A DNA stretch of 64,000 nt from Nocardioides agariphilus (GCF_015352445.1 NZ_JADKPO010000006.1:62001-126000), one strand, 5' to 3'; shown: positions 18,514 to 28,357, counted from the first letter of the stretch. Notes: generated from the letters alone by a model not told the origin. Made by a program: numbers and translations.

Positions 18514-19028
18514 GCCAGCGTCGTGGGTTGGTGTTCGCGATGGCCGTGCTCGGTGCCTACGCCCTGGCCGGGCTGTTCGGTGGCTGGATGTGGCACGAGC
18601 TGTGGCAGCCGTCCGCTGGGGTGGTCGTCGACCACCAGTGGTACGCCGACGGCAACGCGCTGCGCGAGGAGTTCTCCGGCACGGCCCTCTATGTCTTGGT
18701 GTCCGCCGGGATCGGCCTGGTGCTCGGCGTCGTGTTCGCCCTGGTCGGCGGCGTTCGGCCGATGCTGACCCTGCTCACGTGCGTGGCAGGAGCCCTGCTG
18801 GCCGGGTGGCTGATGGCCCGGCTCGGCCAACGCCTCGGGCCGGCGGATCCCGCCGAGCTTGCGCTGCGGGCCGAGGACGGCACGAGGCTCCCGAGTGCGC
18901 TGACCGTGTCCGGGCTGACCCCCCAGCTCTCGTTCGCCCTGGGGTCGCTGGCCGCGCTCGGTGCGATCTTCACACTCTTCAGCGGCAAGGCGCCCGAAGC
19001 GACCTTCGCCGCGGAACCTCGCGGGTAG
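18510..19028 (+). CDS. small membrane protein of unknown function
   Basis: 172 aa, ATG overlapping the dnaE stop (ATGA), so probably translated from the dnaE mRNA. Four hydrophobic spans are visible (about 8-27, 50-72, 75-97 and 130-150), with a 25-residue extracytoplasmic loop after the first containing a Trp- and Val-rich stretch. It resembles actinobacterial DUF2567-like membrane proteins in size and topology, but I do not recognise a diagnostic motif. No function can be assigned. Confidence 0.75.
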   Translation: MSQRRGLVFAMAVLGAYALAGLFGGWMWHELWQPSAGVVVDHQWYADGNALREEFSGTALYVLVSAGIGLVLGVVFALVGGVRPMLTLLTCVAGALLAGWLMARLGQRLGPADPAELALRAEDGTRLPSALTVSGLTPQLSFALGSLAALGAIFTLFSGKAPEATFAAEPRG

Positions 19029-19031
19029 GCT
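19026..19031 (+). promoter_or_regulatory. candidate -10 box of the DUF3352 gene
   Basis: TAGGCT overlapping the TAG stop of the preceding gene, 75 nt before the GTG start of the next one. The GGGGGA ribosome site downstream implies a leadered transcript. Confidence 0.35.
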
Positions 19032-19106
19032 CTTCGTCCGAGAGCACGACCGCGGCCCGCCCCAACTGTCCCGGGGACACGCCGCCCGATCCGACGGGGG
19101 ACGACC

Positions 19107-20789
19107 GTGTCCGACACCTACTCCAGCGCGTCCGAGCCGCCCTACCCGCAGGGGGGTCAGCAGCCCGCGGCCCCTGAGTACCTCGAGGCGGGGAGTGGGT
19201 CTCCGCTGTCCCCCGAGACGCCGACTCCTGCCGCCTCGGGTGGCGGTCGTCGACGAGGCCTGCTGATCGGAGGCGGCATCGCGGCTCTCGCCGTGATCGG
19301 CGTCGGCGCCTGGGCGGCCGCCCAGTTCTTCAGCACCGGCGCCCAGCCCGCCGAGGCGCTGCCGGCCAGCACTATCGGTTACGCGAGCATCGACCTGGAT
19401 CCCAGCGGTGCCCAGAAGATCGAGGCGCTCCGCACGCTCAACAAGTTCCCGGCGTTCAAGGAGCACTTCGGCCTCGATGCCGGAGACGACATCCGCGAGT
19501 CGATCTTCGATGAGCTCGACGTGCCCCAGGACTGCCAGCTGTTCTACAAGGAGGACATCGAGCCCTGGCTCGGGTCGCGGTTGGCCGTGGCCGCCGTCGA
19601 CCTCGGCGACACGGACCCCGCCGTGGTCGGTGTGCTGCAGGTCAAGGACGCCGACGCGGCCGACGCGGGACTGACCAAGATCCGGGCCTGCGGGTCGGAG
19701 GGCTCCGATCCCACCGGTGGGTGGGTGATCGACGGCGACTGGGCGATCCTTGCCGAGAGCGACAAGCAGGCCCAGGCAGTCGTCGACACAGCCGACAAGG
19801 CCACCTTGGCCGACGACCCGGAGTTCAAGGAGCTCACCTCCGCCGCCGGGTCCGCGGGCATCGCCACGGTGTACGCCGCGCCCGAGGCCGGCAAGTACTT
19901 CGGCGACTCGATGGGCCAGTTGAGCGGCCTCGCCGGAGATCTCGAGCAGGGGCTGACCGGCACCGACAACCTCGGCGAGCTGGGCGACGCCGCACCGACG
20001 GGGAACTCACCGCTGTCCAACTTCAAGGGCATGGCCGCGACCGTGCGGTTCGACAACGGCGCGCTCGAGATCGAAGGGGCGGGCGACAGCGGCATCGACA
20101 TGTCCAAGACGCTGGGCACTGGTCGCGGCGGCGACGTGGTCGAGACCCTCCCAGCAGCCACTGCAGTGGCGTTCGGGATGGGCTTCGACAAGGGCTGGCT
20201 GACGCAGCTCGTCGAGCAGGTCGCGTCGTTCTCCGGTGGCGAGATGACCGCCGACGACCTGTTCGAGGAGGCGTCGGCCGCCACCGGTCTCGACCTGCCA
20301 CAGGACGGCGAGGCGCTGTTCGGCGAGTCGGCAGCCCTGATGTTCGGCTCCGACTTCGACCCCGAGGCGTTCTTCAACTCCGGCAGCCCCAGCGACATCC
20401 CGATCGCGATGAAGGTCAAGGGCGATGACAAGGCCGCCATCGCCGTGCTCGAGAAGATCCTGGCCCAGCAGCCGGACGCCTCGAAGTACCTCGGTCTCGA
20501 CAGCGACGCCGGCTACTTCGCGATCGGCCCCGGCACCGAGCTGCGCACGGCGATCCTGGGCAACGGTGAGCTGGGCAAGACCGAGGTCTACCAGGACGTG
20601 ATCCGCGAGTCCGACAAGGCGAGTGCGGTGCTGTTCGTCAACTTCAACGCGGGCGACGACTGGCTGGTCAAGGTAGCCGGTGACGACCCGACCATTGCCG
20701 AGAACCTCAAGCCGCTGGCAGGGTTCGGGATCGACACGTGGCAAGACGACGACTGGACCCACGGAGTCCTGCGCATCACCACCGACTGA
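19107..20789 (+). CDS. DUF3352 family membrane-anchored protein
   Basis: 560 aa from GTG. Residues 1-50 are a cytoplasmic Pro/Gly/Ser-rich tail ending in GGGRRR, a single span follows (about 52-75, GLLIGGGIAALAVIGVGAWAAAQFF), then a large extracytoplasmic domain of the DUF3352 type, beginning LPASTIGYASIDLDPSGAQKIEALRTLNKFP. That family is common in actinobacteria and has no established function. The domain is acidic and has the repeated ferredoxin-like pattern of lipoprotein-like exoproteins. Its end overlaps the convergent ybaK by 14 nt. Confidence 0.85.
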   Translation: MSDTYSSASEPPYPQGGQQPAAPEYLEAGSGSPLSPETPTPAASGGGRRRGLLIGGGIAALAVIGVGAWAAAQFFSTGAQPAEALPASTIGYASIDLDPSGAQKIEALRTLNKFPAFKEHFGLDAGDDIRESIFDELDVPQDCQLFYKEDIEPWLGSRLAVAAVDLGDTDPAVVGVLQVKDADAADAGLTKIRACGSEGSDPTGGWVIDGDWAILAESDKQAQAVVDTADKATLADDPEFKELTSAAGSAGIATVYAAPEAGKYFGDSMGQLSGLAGDLEQGLTGTDNLGELGDAAPTGNSPLSNFKGMAATVRFDNGALEIEGAGDSGIDMSKTLGTGRGGDVVETLPAATAVAFGMGFDKGWLTQLVEQVASFSGGEMTADDLFEEASAATGLDLPQDGEALFGESAALMFGSDFDPEAFFNSGSPSDIPIAMKVKGDDKAAIAVLEKILAQQPDASKYLGLDSDAGYFAIGPGTELRTAILGNGELGKTEVYQDVIRESDKASAVLFVNFNAGDDWLVKVAGDDPTIAENLKPLAGFGIDTWQDDDWTHGVLRITTD

Positions 20790-21243
20790 CGTCTGCGGTG
20801 ATCGCCCCGGTCGCCTCGACGAGGTCCGCCGGGGCGATCGCCAGGTCCAGGCCCCGGCGTCCACCGGAGACGTAGATCGCGTCCCACATCATCGAGGTCT
20901 CGTCGAGGACCGTGCGGTGCGTGCGCTTCTGCCCGACGGGCGAGATGCCTCCGGTGACGTAGCCGGTCGCGCGCTCGGCCGCCTTGGGGTCGGCCATCGC
21001 GGCCTTGCTCCCACCCAGCGCGCGCGCCAGCGCCTTGAGGTCCAGCTTGGCCGACACGGGCAGCACTGCCACGACGAGCGAGCCGTCGAGGTCGGCCAAC
21101 AAGGTCTTGAACACCTGGTCGGGATCGACTCCCAGCGCCTCGGCGGCCTCCAGACCGAACGAGGTGGCCCGCGGGTCGTGGTCGTACTCGTGGACCGTGA
21201 AGGGGATGCCGGCCCGTGTCAGGGCGGCAACAGCTGGGGTCAT
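20776..21243 (-). CDS. ybaK: Cys-tRNA(Pro) deacylase YbaK/EbsC
   Basis: 155 aa trans-editing enzyme that hydrolyses Cys-tRNA(Pro) misformed by prolyl-tRNA synthetase. The order [67 protein letters not shown] and [15 protein letters not shown] is the YbaK signature; the catalytic-site lysine is in VFKTLL and the GGISP loop is intact. It is convergent with the DUF3352 gene, and its 3' end encodes a hairpin that may serve both genes as terminator. Confidence 0.93.
   Translation of the reverse strand: MTPAVAALTRAGIPFTVHEYDHDPRATSFGLEAAEALGVDPDQVFKTLLADLDGSLVVAVLPVSAKLDLKALARALGGSKAAMADPKAAERATGYVTGGISPVGQKRTHRTVLDETSMMWDAIYVSGGRRGLDLAIAPADLVEATGAITADVSRW
20800..20839. terminator. bidirectional hairpin embedded in the ybaK 3' end
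   Basis: Arms GATCGCCCCGG (20800-20810) and CCGGGGCGATC (20829-20839) form 11 perfect GC-rich pairs, and the enclosed CCTCGACGAGG can pair again. It lies 10 nt past the DUF3352 stop and inside the last codons of ybaK, so it can terminate the plus-strand mRNA while being protein-coding on the other strand. Confidence 0.6.
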
Positions 21244-21253
21244 GTCGCCGTCG

Positions 21254-21916
21254 TCAGTTGGGCGACCAGCGCGTGCGGGCGACCTCGGTGGCCGGCAACG
21301 AGGGGATGACGTTCATCGCGCGCAGCTCGGTGCGCAGCAGCTGGGTGACCATCGCCAGCCGGGCGCCGGCGTCCTCGGCCTCCAGCAGTGCCTGGCGCTC
21401 GTGCAGGGGGAGCGGTGCGACCGCGGCCAGGGTCCACGACAGGTACGCCGGGTCCTGCGGCAGAGGGAAGGGATAGGGGTCCTCGCGGTACGCGGCCAGC
21501 AGCGTCCGATAGGCCACGAAGGTGGCTTGAGCGAGCTCGACGACCTCGTCGTCAACGTGGCTCGGGGCCTCGGGCCGCTCCACGACGTGCCCGACCGGAT
21601 AGGCACCAGTGACATCGAGCCGTTCGAGCGAGATGCGCTCCATGCCGACCGCCACGAGGCTGAAGGTGCCGTCGGGATTGGACTCGACGTCGGTCATCTT
21701 GACCCGACAGCCGATCTTGAACAGCGACTGGGCGCCATGCTCGCCGACCTCGTAGCCCTCGCGGATGCCGACCGAGCCGAAGTACCGCTCTTCGGGCTCG
21801 ACGCGGAGCAGGTGGTGCACCAGTGCCCGGTAGCGGTCCTCGAAGACGGTCAGCGGCACGCTGACACCGGGGAACAGCACCGCGTTGAGCGGGAACATCG
21901 GCAGCGTCGTCGCCAC
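21254..21916 (-). CDS. LON peptidase substrate-binding domain protein
   Basis: 220 aa stand-alone Lon N-terminal (PUA-like) domain protein, without ATPase or protease domain. [29 protein letters not shown] is the typical opening, with [18 protein letters not shown] and [16 protein letters not shown] following the Lon-N pattern; the C-terminal helical part runs to the end. It lies 10 nt upstream of ybaK on the same strand, probably one transcription unit. The function of such proteins is not established; substrate recruitment to a protease is a guess. Confidence 0.88.
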   Translation of the reverse strand: MATTLPMFPLNAVLFPGVSVPLTVFEDRYRALVHHLLRVEPEERYFGSVGIREGYEVGEHGAQSLFKIGCRVKMTDVESNPDGTFSLVAVGMERISLERLDVTGAYPVGHVVERPEAPSHVDDEVVELAQATFVAYRTLLAAYREDPYPFPLPQDPAYLSWTLAAVAPLPLHERQALLEAEDAGARLAMVTQLLRTELRAMNVIPSLPATEVARTRWSPN

Positions 21917-21983
21917 TCCTCGACCTTAACCCCCGGCAGTCCCACCGCTGGGCACCACCGCCGAGAGGTGGGCGCCCGACTCC

Positions 21984-21989
21984 TAGACT
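21984..21989 (+). promoter_or_regulatory. candidate -10 box of a leaderless his transcript
   Basis: TAGACT ends 8 nt before the hisD ATG, with no ribosome site between. It sits in the 81-nt divergent gap between the LON-domain gene and hisD. There is no room for a leader-peptide attenuator. Confidence 0.5.
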
Positions 21990-21997
21990 TGCTGCCC

Positions 21998-23305
21998 ATG
22001 ATGCGGCGGATCGACCTGCGTGGAGCCTCCACTGCTGTCGACTATCGCGCGGCCGTCCCCCGCGCGGAGGTCGACGTGGAGGCCGCGCTGCATGCCGTCC
22101 GCCCGATCTGCGAGGCGGTCAGAACCCGAGGCGTCGAGGCCATCTCGGAGCTCAGCCTGCGCTTCGACGGCGTCGCTCCGGACAACATCCGCGTGCCTGC
22201 GAGCGCCCTGGCCAAGGCGCTGGAGACTCTCGACCCGGCGGTCCGCGCGGGCCTTGAGGAGTCCATCCGACGGCTGAGGGCGTCGTGTGAGGCTGAGCGC
22301 GAGAGCGACACCGTCACGACCTACGGCGCCGCGACGGTGACCCACCGCATCGTGCCGGTAGGACGCGTCGGCCTCTACGTCCCCGGCGGCGTGGCGCCGC
22401 TCGTATCCAGCGTCGTGATGAACGTCGTGCCGGCCCAGGTCGCGGGCGTGGGCTCGATCGCGCTCACCTCCTCGCCGCAGAAGGACCACGGTGGACTTCC
22501 GCACCCGACGATCCTGGCTGCCTGCGCGCTGTTGGGCATCGAGGAGGTCTACGCCGTCGGCGGCGCCCAGGCGATCGCGATGTTCGCCTATGGCGCCGGT
22601 CCCTGCGCCCCCGTCGACCTCGTGACCGGCCCAGGATCGATCCACACCGTCGCTGCCAAGCGGCTGCTCAAGGGGATCGTCGGCATCGACTCGGAGGCGG
22701 GCCCGACCGAGATCGCGATACTCGCCGACGACAGCGCGGAGGCGGCCTTCGTCGCCGCCGACCTGATCAGCCAGGCCGAGCACGACGTCCTGGCTGCGAG
22801 TGTCCTGGTGACGCCGAGCGAGCAACTCGCCGACGACGTCGATGCCGAGCTCGAGAAGCAGGTCTTCGCCACGCGCCACTCCGAGCGCATCCGCACCGCA
22901 CTGACCGCGCGGCAGTCGGCGATCGTGCTCGTCGACGACCTCGAGCAGGGTCTTGCGGTCGTCGACGCCTACGCTGCGGAGCACCTCGAGATCCAGACCG
23001 TCGATGCAGCGGCCTGGGCCGCCCGGGTGCGCAACGCCGGGGCGATCTTCGTCGGGTCGTTCGCGCCGGTGTCGTTGGGTGACTACTGCGCCGGCTCCAA
23101 CCACGTCCTGCCGACCGGTGGCTGCGCCTGCTACTCCTCGGGGCTGTCGGTGCGCGCCTTCCTCAAGTCCATGCATGTGGTCGACTACGGCCGCGACGCA
23201 CTGGCCGAGGTGGCCGACCACGTGGTCGACCTCGCCGAGGCCGAGGACCTGCCGGCTCACGGGGCTGCGGTCAGGATCCGACTGACACACGAGTCAGGGT
23301 CATGA
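21998..23305 (+). CDS. hisD: histidinol dehydrogenase
   Basis: Zn-dependent NAD enzyme for the last two steps of histidine synthesis. 435 aa from ATG 21998 (a second ATG follows immediately). [56 protein letters not shown] and the catalytic-His stretch AEHLEIQT are intact, and the zinc ligands fall in QAEHD and the C-terminal region after [21 protein letters not shown]. First gene of hisDCBH, coupled to hisC by an ATGA overlap. Confidence 0.98.
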   Translation: MMRRIDLRGASTAVDYRAAVPRAEVDVEAALHAVRPICEAVRTRGVEAISELSLRFDGVAPDNIRVPASALAKALETLDPAVRAGLEESIRRLRASCEAERESDTVTTYGAATVTHRIVPVGRVGLYVPGGVAPLVSSVVMNVVPAQVAGVGSIALTSSPQKDHGGLPHPTILAACALLGIEEVYAVGGAQAIAMFAYGAGPCAPVDLVTGPGSIHTVAAKRLLKGIVGIDSEAGPTEIAILADDSAEAAFVAADLISQAEHDVLAASVLVTPSEQLADDVDAELEKQVFATRHSERIRTALTARQSAIVLVDDLEQGLAVVDAYAAEHLEIQTVDAAAWAARVRNAGAIFVGSFAPVSLGDYCAGSNHVLPTGGCACYSSGLSVRAFLKSMHVVDYGRDALAEVADHVVDLAEAEDLPAHGAAVRIRLTHESGS

Positions 23306-24405
23306 CGTTTCCGCCCCTGCGCGAGGACCTCGTCGGCCTCGCGCCGTACGGTGCGCCACAGCTCGACGTACCCGTGCAGCTCAACGTCAACGAGAACCCC
23401 TACCCGCCGTCCCCGGAGGTGGTGGCCGACATCGCGGCGTCGGTCGCAGCCGTGGCGGGCAGCCTGAACCGCTACCCCGACCGCGAGTTCGGTGAGCTGC
23501 GAGCTGCCCTGGCCGACTACCTCAACCGCGACGGCGGGGTCGGCATCACGCCGCGTCAGGTGTGGGCCGCCAACGGGTCCAACGAGGTGATGCTGCACCT
23601 GCTGCAGGCCTTCGGCGGCCCGGGCCGCACGGCGGTCAGCTTCGCTCCGACGTACTCGATGTACCCCGAGTACGCCCGCGACACCACCACCCGCTGGGTC
23701 GAGGGACGGCGCGAGAGCGACTTCTCCCTCGACCTCGACCGGGCGCGCGAGCTGGTCGAGCGGGAGCGGCCGACGGTCGTGCTCCTGCCCTCGCCCAACA
23801 ACCCGACGGGCACGGCGCTGCCGTTGGACGCCGTTTCGGCGCTGTGCGAAGCAGCCGGTGACGGGTTGGTGGTCGTGGACGAGGCGTACGCCGAGTTCCG
23901 CCGCTCCGGCACTCCCAGCGCCTTGGAGCTCCTGCCCTCAACGCGCAACCTGGTGGTGTCGCGCACCATGAGCAAGGCGTTCGCCTTCGCCGGCGCGCGC
24001 CTGGGCTACCTCGCCGCCGCACCCGAGATCTGCGATGCCGTCCGGGTGGTGCGGCTGCCCTATCACCTCAGCGCCGTGACCCAGGCCGCCGCACTGGCTG
24101 CGCTCCGACACGCTGACGAGCTGCTGGCCAGAGTGCAGGAGCTGCGCTCCGAGCGCGATGCGACCGCCGCGTGGCTGGCGGCCCAGGGCCTCGAGGTGGC
24201 CCAGAGCGATGCCAACTTCGTGCTCTTCGGGAGGTACTCCGACCGGCACGCGGTCTGGCAGGGCCTGCTCGACCATGGGGTGCTGATCCGCGAGGTCGGT
24301 CCGTCCGGCTGGCTACGGGTCTCGATCGGCACGGCCGAGGAGATGGGAGCATTCAGGCACGCACTGACCGCGCTGGGGACACCCGTGCGCCTGGAGGAGG
24401 AGTGA
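23302..24405 (+). CDS. hisC: histidinol-phosphate aminotransferase
   Basis: PLP class I/II aminotransferase, 367 aa, ATG overlapping the hisD stop. The N-terminal [14 protein letters not shown], the PLP-contacting [33 protein letters not shown], the Asp of [10 protein letters not shown], the Schiff-base lysine in [17 protein letters not shown] and the C-terminal [11 protein letters not shown] mark HisC. Position between hisD and hisB settles its role. TGATG joins it to hisB. Confidence 0.98.
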   Translation: MTFPPLREDLVGLAPYGAPQLDVPVQLNVNENPYPPSPEVVADIAASVAAVAGSLNRYPDREFGELRAALADYLNRDGGVGITPRQVWAANGSNEVMLHLLQAFGGPGRTAVSFAPTYSMYPEYARDTTTRWVEGRRESDFSLDLDRARELVERERPTVVLLPSPNNPTGTALPLDAVSALCEAAGDGLVVVDEAYAEFRRSGTPSALELLPSTRNLVVSRTMSKAFAFAGARLGYLAAAPEICDAVRVVRLPYHLSAVTQAAALAALRHADELLARVQELRSERDATAAWLAAQGLEVAQSDANFVLFGRYSDRHAVWQGLLDHGVLIREVGPSGWLRVSIGTAEEMGAFRHALTALGTPVRLEEE

Positions 24406-25004
24406 TGAGCCGCACCGCCACGGTCGACCGGCAGACCAAGGAGTCCAAGGTCCACGTCGAGGTCGACATCGACGGCACCGGCCGCTCCGACATCTCGACC
24501 GGGGTCGGCTTCTACGACCACATGCTGGCCTCGTTCGCGCGCCACTCCCTGGTCGACCTGACGGTGCAGACCGAGGGCGACACCCACATCGACGCCCACC
24601 ACACCGTCGAGGACACCGCCATCGTCTTGGGCCAGGCGCTGCGCGAGGCGCTCGGTGACAAGTCCGGGATCCGCCGCTTCGGCGATGCCACCGTGCCCCT
24701 CGACGAGGCACTCGTGCAGGCCGTCGTGGATGTCTCTGGGCGCCCCTACTGCGTGCACACGGGGGAGCCCGACGCCCAGGCGTTCGTCGTGATCGGTGAG
24801 GCCTATCTCGGTTCGCTGACCCGTCACGTGTTCGAGACGATCGCCTTCCACGCCCAGATCGCGCTCCACGTGCGGGTGCTGTCAGGGCGCGACCCGCACC
24901 ACCTGGTCGAGGCGCAGTTCAAGGCATTCGCCCGGGCGTTGCGCGATGCGGTGGCCATCGACCCGCGCGAGACCGGCGTGCCGTCGACCAAGGGCGCCCT
25001 CTAG
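24405..25004 (+). CDS. hisB: imidazoleglycerol-phosphate dehydratase
   Basis: Mn-dependent IGP dehydratase, monofunctional (no phosphatase domain). 199 aa from ATG 24405 with a strong GAGGAGGAG site just inside the hisC end. Metal-binding histidines lie in the two family motifs [13 protein letters not shown] and [11 protein letters not shown], repeated in the second half as [15 protein letters not shown] and [17 protein letters not shown]. The C-terminus ends VPSTKGAL as in almost all HisB proteins. Confidence 0.98.
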   Translation: MSRTATVDRQTKESKVHVEVDIDGTGRSDISTGVGFYDHMLASFARHSLVDLTVQTEGDTHIDAHHTVEDTAIVLGQALREALGDKSGIRRFGDATVPLDEALVQAVVDVSGRPYCVHTGEPDAQAFVVIGEAYLGSLTRHVFETIAFHAQIALHVRVLSGRDPHHLVEAQFKAFARALRDAVAIDPRETGVPSTKGAL

Positions 25005-25014
25005 AGGCGATGCC

Positions 25015-25644
25015 GTGAAGCAGGTGGTGGTGCTCGACTACGGGTCGGGCAACGTGCGCTCGGCTGTGCGCGCGCTCGAACGCGTGGGCGCCGAGGTCGT
25101 TCTCACCGCCGACCGTGCCGCGGCCCAGGAGGCCGAGGGCCTGGTCGTGCCGGGAGTCGGAGCGTTCGCGGCGTGCATGGCCGGGCTGCGCGCCGTACGC
25201 GGTCATGAGGTGATCGGCCGCCGGCTGGCAGGCGGACGACCCGTGCTCGGCATCTGCGTGGGCATGCAGATCCTGTTCGCCCGTGGCGTCGAGCACGGCG
25301 TCGAGACCGATGGCTGCGACGAGTGGCCGGGGGTCGTCGAGCGGATCCAGGCACCCGTGGTCCCCCACATGGGCTGGAACACCGTGGAGGTCCCGGAGGG
25401 CACTACCTTGCTCGCCGGCGTGGAAGCGGAGCGGTTCTACTTCGTGCACTCCTACGCCGTGCGCTCGTGGGAGCTGGAGACCCATGACCGCACCCGCGCG
25501 CCGCTGGTGACCTGGTCCGAGCACGGCGGAGACCGCTTCGTCGCCGCGGTCGAGAACGGGCCGTTGAGCGCTACCCAGTTCCACCCCGAGAAGTCCGGCG
25601 ACGCGGGAGCGATGCTGCTGCGCAACTGGGTGGCGACGCTGTGA
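25015..25644 (+). CDS. hisH: imidazole glycerol phosphate synthase, glutaminase subunit
   Basis: Class I glutamine amidotransferase that feeds ammonia to HisF. 209 aa from GTG 25015. [10 protein letters not shown] opens the protein; the nucleophile is Cys81 in GICVGMQ, with the His-Glu pair in TQFHPEKSG near the C-terminus; the oxyanion strand sequence PGVGAF is present. HisF lies two genes downstream, separated by a small membrane protein and priA. Confidence 0.97.
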   Translation: MKQVVVLDYGSGNVRSAVRALERVGAEVVLTADRAAAQEAEGLVVPGVGAFAACMAGLRAVRGHEVIGRRLAGGRPVLGICVGMQILFARGVEHGVETDGCDEWPGVVERIQAPVVPHMGWNTVEVPEGTTLLAGVEAERFYFVHSYAVRSWELETHDRTRAPLVTWSEHGGDRFVAAVENGPLSATQFHPEKSGDAGAMLLRNWVATL

Positions 25645-25651
25645 GGCCCTG

Positions 25652-25975
25652 GTGAGCAAGGAGCGCGCCCGGCGCCGCGCAGAGCGTGAGCGCCAGGCCG
25701 CGGCCAGGGCCCAGGCGCAGGCTCGCCAGGCCGCGCGCCGCTCCCGGTCGGCCGCGCGCAAGAAGGTCCTCACGACCTGGCTGCCACGTCCGCGGTTGAT
25801 GCCCGGCGAGCTCGCCGCCCGCCGGCGACGGGAGCGGGCAGCGACGATCGCGATCCTTGTCGCCCTCAACCTGCTGGTGTGGATCGTCCGCCCCGACTGG
25901 GAGTCCCGCCTCGCCGCCGCGGCCGTCTCCCTGCTCGTCGCGCCTGTCCTCCACCTCTTCGTCCGCCGTACCTGA
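25652..25975 (+). CDS. small basic membrane protein in the his operon
   Basis: 107 aa from GTG 25652, 7 nt after hisH. Residues 1-64 are strongly basic and Ala/Arg-rich (RRRAERERQAAARAQAQARQ, probably helical), followed by two short hydrophobic spans (about 65-80 and 85-103). No family recognised. Placement between hisH and priA suggests co-transcription, not a role in the pathway. Confidence 0.7.
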   Translation: MSKERARRRAERERQAAARAQAQARQAARRSRSAARKKVLTTWLPRPRLMPGELAARRRRERAATIAILVALNLLVWIVRPDWESRLAAAAVSLLVAPVLHLFVRRT

Positions 25976-26004
25976 CCCCGCGAGCTGCGGAAAGCGCGGA
26001 TCTC

Positions 26005-26010
26005 TAGGGT
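26005..26010 (+). promoter_or_regulatory. candidate -10 box of a leaderless priA-hisF transcript
   Basis: TAGGGT ends 7 nt before the GTG at 26018. It overlaps an alternative in-frame GTG at 26009, which argues for 26018 as the true start. Confidence 0.45.
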
Positions 26011-26017
26011 GGGGCGC

Positions 26018-26767
26018 GTGGCGGACGCGAAGACGTACCTCGAGCTGCTGCCCGCCGTCGACATCGCCGATGGGCAGGCCGTGCAGCTCGTCCAGGGGGT
26101 GGCCGGGTCGGAGAAGAGGTTCGGGGATCCGGTGGCGGCCGCGTTGCGGTGGCAGGAGGCCGGGGCCGAGTGGATCCACCTGGTCGACCTCGATGCGGCC
26201 TTCGGGAGGGGCCACAACCGCGAGCTGCAGGCCGAGATCGTCGGCCGCCTCGACATCGACGTCGAGATGAGCGGAGGCATCCGAGACGACGAGTCACTGG
26301 CGGCCGCCATGGCTGCCGGCTGTCGCCGGGTCAACATCGGCACGGCCGCGCTCGAGACGCCCGAGTGGTGCGCCAGGGCCATCGCCCAATGGGGTGACCG
26401 GGTCGCGGTCGGGCTCGACGTACGCGGCCGCACCCTCGCCGCTCGCGGCTGGACGCGCGAAGGCGGTGACCTCTACGACGTCCTGGCGCGACTCGACGAC
26501 GAGGGCTGCGCCCGATACGTCGTCACCGACGTCGCCAAGGACGGCATGCTGCAAGGTCCCAACATCCAGCTGCTGCGCGACGTCTGCGCCGTGACGCAGC
26601 GCCCGGTCGTGGCGAGCGGCGGCATCACCGAGCTGGACGACCTGCGAGCACTGATGGGCCTGGTCGGCGAGGGTGTCGAAGGGGCCATCATCGGCACCGC
26701 CCTCTACGAGGGCCGCTTCACTCTCCCCGCCGCCCTCGCGTTGACCCGGCCGGGTGAGCGGCCGTGA
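26018..26767 (+). CDS. priA: phosphoribosyl isomerase A (bifunctional HisA/TrpF)
   Basis: (beta/alpha)8 isomerase for ProFAR in histidine synthesis. 249 aa from GTG 26018. [18 protein letters not shown] carries the general-acid Asp; [25 protein letters not shown], the second catalytic Asp region [10 protein letters not shown] and [11 protein letters not shown] are in order. In actinobacteria this protein is PriA, which also acts on PRA in tryptophan synthesis. The absence of trpF from the trpC-trpB-trpA group at 35-38 kb is consistent with that here. Confidence 0.95.
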   Translation: MADAKTYLELLPAVDIADGQAVQLVQGVAGSEKRFGDPVAAALRWQEAGAEWIHLVDLDAAFGRGHNRELQAEIVGRLDIDVEMSGGIRDDESLAAAMAAGCRRVNIGTAALETPEWCARAIAQWGDRVAVGLDVRGRTLAARGWTREGGDLYDVLARLDDEGCARYVVTDVAKDGMLQGPNIQLLRDVCAVTQRPVVASGGITELDDLRALMGLVGEGVEGAIIGTALYEGRFTLPAALALTRPGERP

Positions 26768-27540
26768 GTCTCGCCGTACGCGTCATCCCCTGTCTCGACG
26801 TCGATGGCGGCCGGGTCGTCAAGGGCGTGAACTTCCAAGATCTCCGCGACGCCGGCGATCCGGTCGAGCTGGCCGCGCTCTACGACCGCCAGGGTGCCGA
26901 CGAGCTCACCTTCCTCGACATCTCGGCCTCCCACGAGGGTCGGGCGACCACCCTCGAGGTCGTCAGCCGCACCGCCGAGCAGGTCTTCATCCCGCTGACC
27001 GTCGGTGGGGGAGTCTCGAGCACCGACGACGTCGACACGCTGTTGCGGGCCGGTGCCGACAAGGTGGCCGTCAACACGGCCGCCATCCGCCGACCCGAGC
27101 TGGTCGCCGAGATCGCCGACCGCTTCGGCAACCAGGTACTCGTGCTGTCGGTCGACGCCCGCCGGGTCTCGACCGGCTCGGCCATCGACTGTCCGTCCGG
27201 CTTCGAGGTCACCACACACGGCGGGCGCACGTCAGCAGGACTCGACGCGGTGGCCTGGGCCAAGCGGGCGTGCGAGCTCGGCGCCGGGGAGATCCTGCTC
27301 AACGCGATGGACGCCGACGGCACTCGTGAGGGCTTCGACCTGGAGCTGATCCGGGCCGTACGCCGAGAGGTCACCGTCCCGATCATCGCGAGCGGAGGCG
27401 CGGGTGCGGCCGAGCACTTCCCGCCAGCCGTCGAGGCGGGCGCCGACGCGGTGCTGGCAGCCAGCGTCTTCCACTTCGGCACGCTGACGATCGGGGACGT
27501 CAAGGCCTCGCTCGGGGCGGCCGGCTGCGTCGTACGCTGA
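26764..27540 (+). CDS. hisF: imidazole glycerol phosphate synthase, cyclase subunit
   Basis: TIM-barrel synthase making IGP and AICAR with HisH-derived ammonia. 258 aa, GTG start overlapping the priA stop. [19 protein letters not shown] holds the first catalytic Asp and LSVDARR the second; PLTVGGGV and [13 protein letters not shown] are the phosphate-binding loops. End of the first his group; hisI is 6 kb downstream and hisG/hisE are not in the window. Confidence 0.98.
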   Translation: MSLAVRVIPCLDVDGGRVVKGVNFQDLRDAGDPVELAALYDRQGADELTFLDISASHEGRATTLEVVSRTAEQVFIPLTVGGGVSSTDDVDTLLRAGADKVAVNTAAIRRPELVAEIADRFGNQVLVLSVDARRVSTGSAIDCPSGFEVTTHGGRTSAGLDAVAWAKRACELGAGEILLNAMDADGTREGFDLELIRAVRREVTVPIIASGGAGAAEHFPPAVEAGADAVLAASVFHFGTLTIGDVKASLGAAGCVVR

Positions 27541-27547
27541 CGCGACG

Positions 27548-28201
27548 TCAGAAGGAGCCGAGGCTCGAGCGTCTGACCTTGGCCACCTTCTGGTCGGGTC
27601 CGGCGAAGGCGATGTCGCGCACCTCGTCGCGACCGTGGAGGTACATCACCACCTCGCTGACCGGCCCGCTCAGCTCTACAGGGCTGCGCCCCGGCAGCAG
27701 CGTTGCCCGCTCCTCGGTATCGGTACGACGCACCACGACCGGCACGCCGGTCGAGCGCACCAACGTCGGGCCCTGCGAGCGGAGCGCCTTCCACAACACG
27801 TCGTTGGCCTCGGCGGACAACGGCCGGCGGCGCCAACCGGGCTGGGCACGGCGGATGTCCTCGTGATGGACGAAGTACTCCAAGGTGTTGAAGGCCGCGT
27901 CGACGGGCGGCAGCGAGAAGAAGGTGAGCCGGTGGCTGCGCAGCCGCTCGACCAGCCGCTCGAAGGGCTGCTTCCTGAGGCGCTTCATCTCCTTGTCGGT
28001 GAGCCTGGCGAACGCCGGCACGGCGATGCCCGCCGCCGCCATCAGGCTGTTCTCGCGCAGCAGCAGGTGGCAGACCAGGTCCTTGACGTCCCAGCCCTCG
28101 CACAGCGTCGGAGCATCGGGCCCGGCTCGCAGGGCGCTGGCCACGAGGGCCGTGCGCTCCTGGCGGACGTAGGACGCGTTGAGCGGGGGGAGGGTGACCA
28201 T
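27548..28201 (-). CDS. TIGR03085 family metal-binding protein (MDMPI/DinB-like)
   Basis: 217 aa from the ATG at 28201 (minus strand), preceded by sequence that stays open but is non-conserved and contains the repeat array described upstream of the exporter. LNASYVRQERTALVASALRAGPDAPTLCEGWDVKDLVCHLLLREN is the N-terminal helical-bundle pattern of the mycothiol-dependent maleylpyruvate isomerase superfamily, with metal-ligand histidines in VCHLL and FVHHEDIRRAQ. Members are widespread in actinobacteria; the reaction is unknown. Convergent with hisF, 7 nt apart. Confidence 0.85.
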   Translation of the reverse strand: MVTLPPLNASYVRQERTALVASALRAGPDAPTLCEGWDVKDLVCHLLLRENSLMAAAGIAVPAFARLTDKEMKRLRKQPFERLVERLRSHRLTFFSLPPVDAAFNTLEYFVHHEDIRRAQPGWRRRPLSAEANDVLWKALRSQGPTLVRSTGVPVVVRRTDTEERATLLPGRSPVELSGPVSEVVMYLHGRDEVRDIAFAGPDQKVAKVRRSSLGSF

Positions 28202-28282
28202 GACCGCGAGGATAGGCAACCGGTGCTGATTGCCAGCATGTCGGCGCCGGGGAATAGCGTGACCAGCCGGGCCGGTTCCCGG

Positions 28283-28357
28283 TCTGGCCAGGATCCGGCC
28301 AGGTTGCGGCCAGCATTCGGCCACATCTGGCCACCATCTGGTCATCATCTGGGCAGG
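28283..28357. repeat. seven-unit 11-bp tandem repeat upstream of the ABC exporter
   Basis: Units read TCTGGCCAGGA, TCCGGCCAGGT, TGCGGCCAGCA, TTCGGCCACAT, CTGGCCACCA, TCTGGTCATCA and TCTGGGCAGGA. The GGCCA core recurs at 28286, 28297, 28308, 28319, 28329, then GGTCA 28340 and GGGCA 28351: steps of 11, 11, 11, 10, 11, 11. The period is not a multiple of three and matches one DNA helical turn, so a protein-binding array is more likely than coding sequence. It ends 14 nt before the exporter start codon, next to GGAGCAAGGAG. Confidence 0.8.

Noticed and set aside
21917-21997. his leader peptide or T-box attenuator before hisD
   Set aside because: Only 81 nt, with a -10-like box 8 nt from the start; no His-codon run and no T-box core.
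28202-28348. N-terminal extension of the TIGR03085 protein
   Set aside because: The extra 49 residues are unlike the family and are encoded by the 11-bp repeat array; the family start MVTLPPLNASYV fits ATG 28201.
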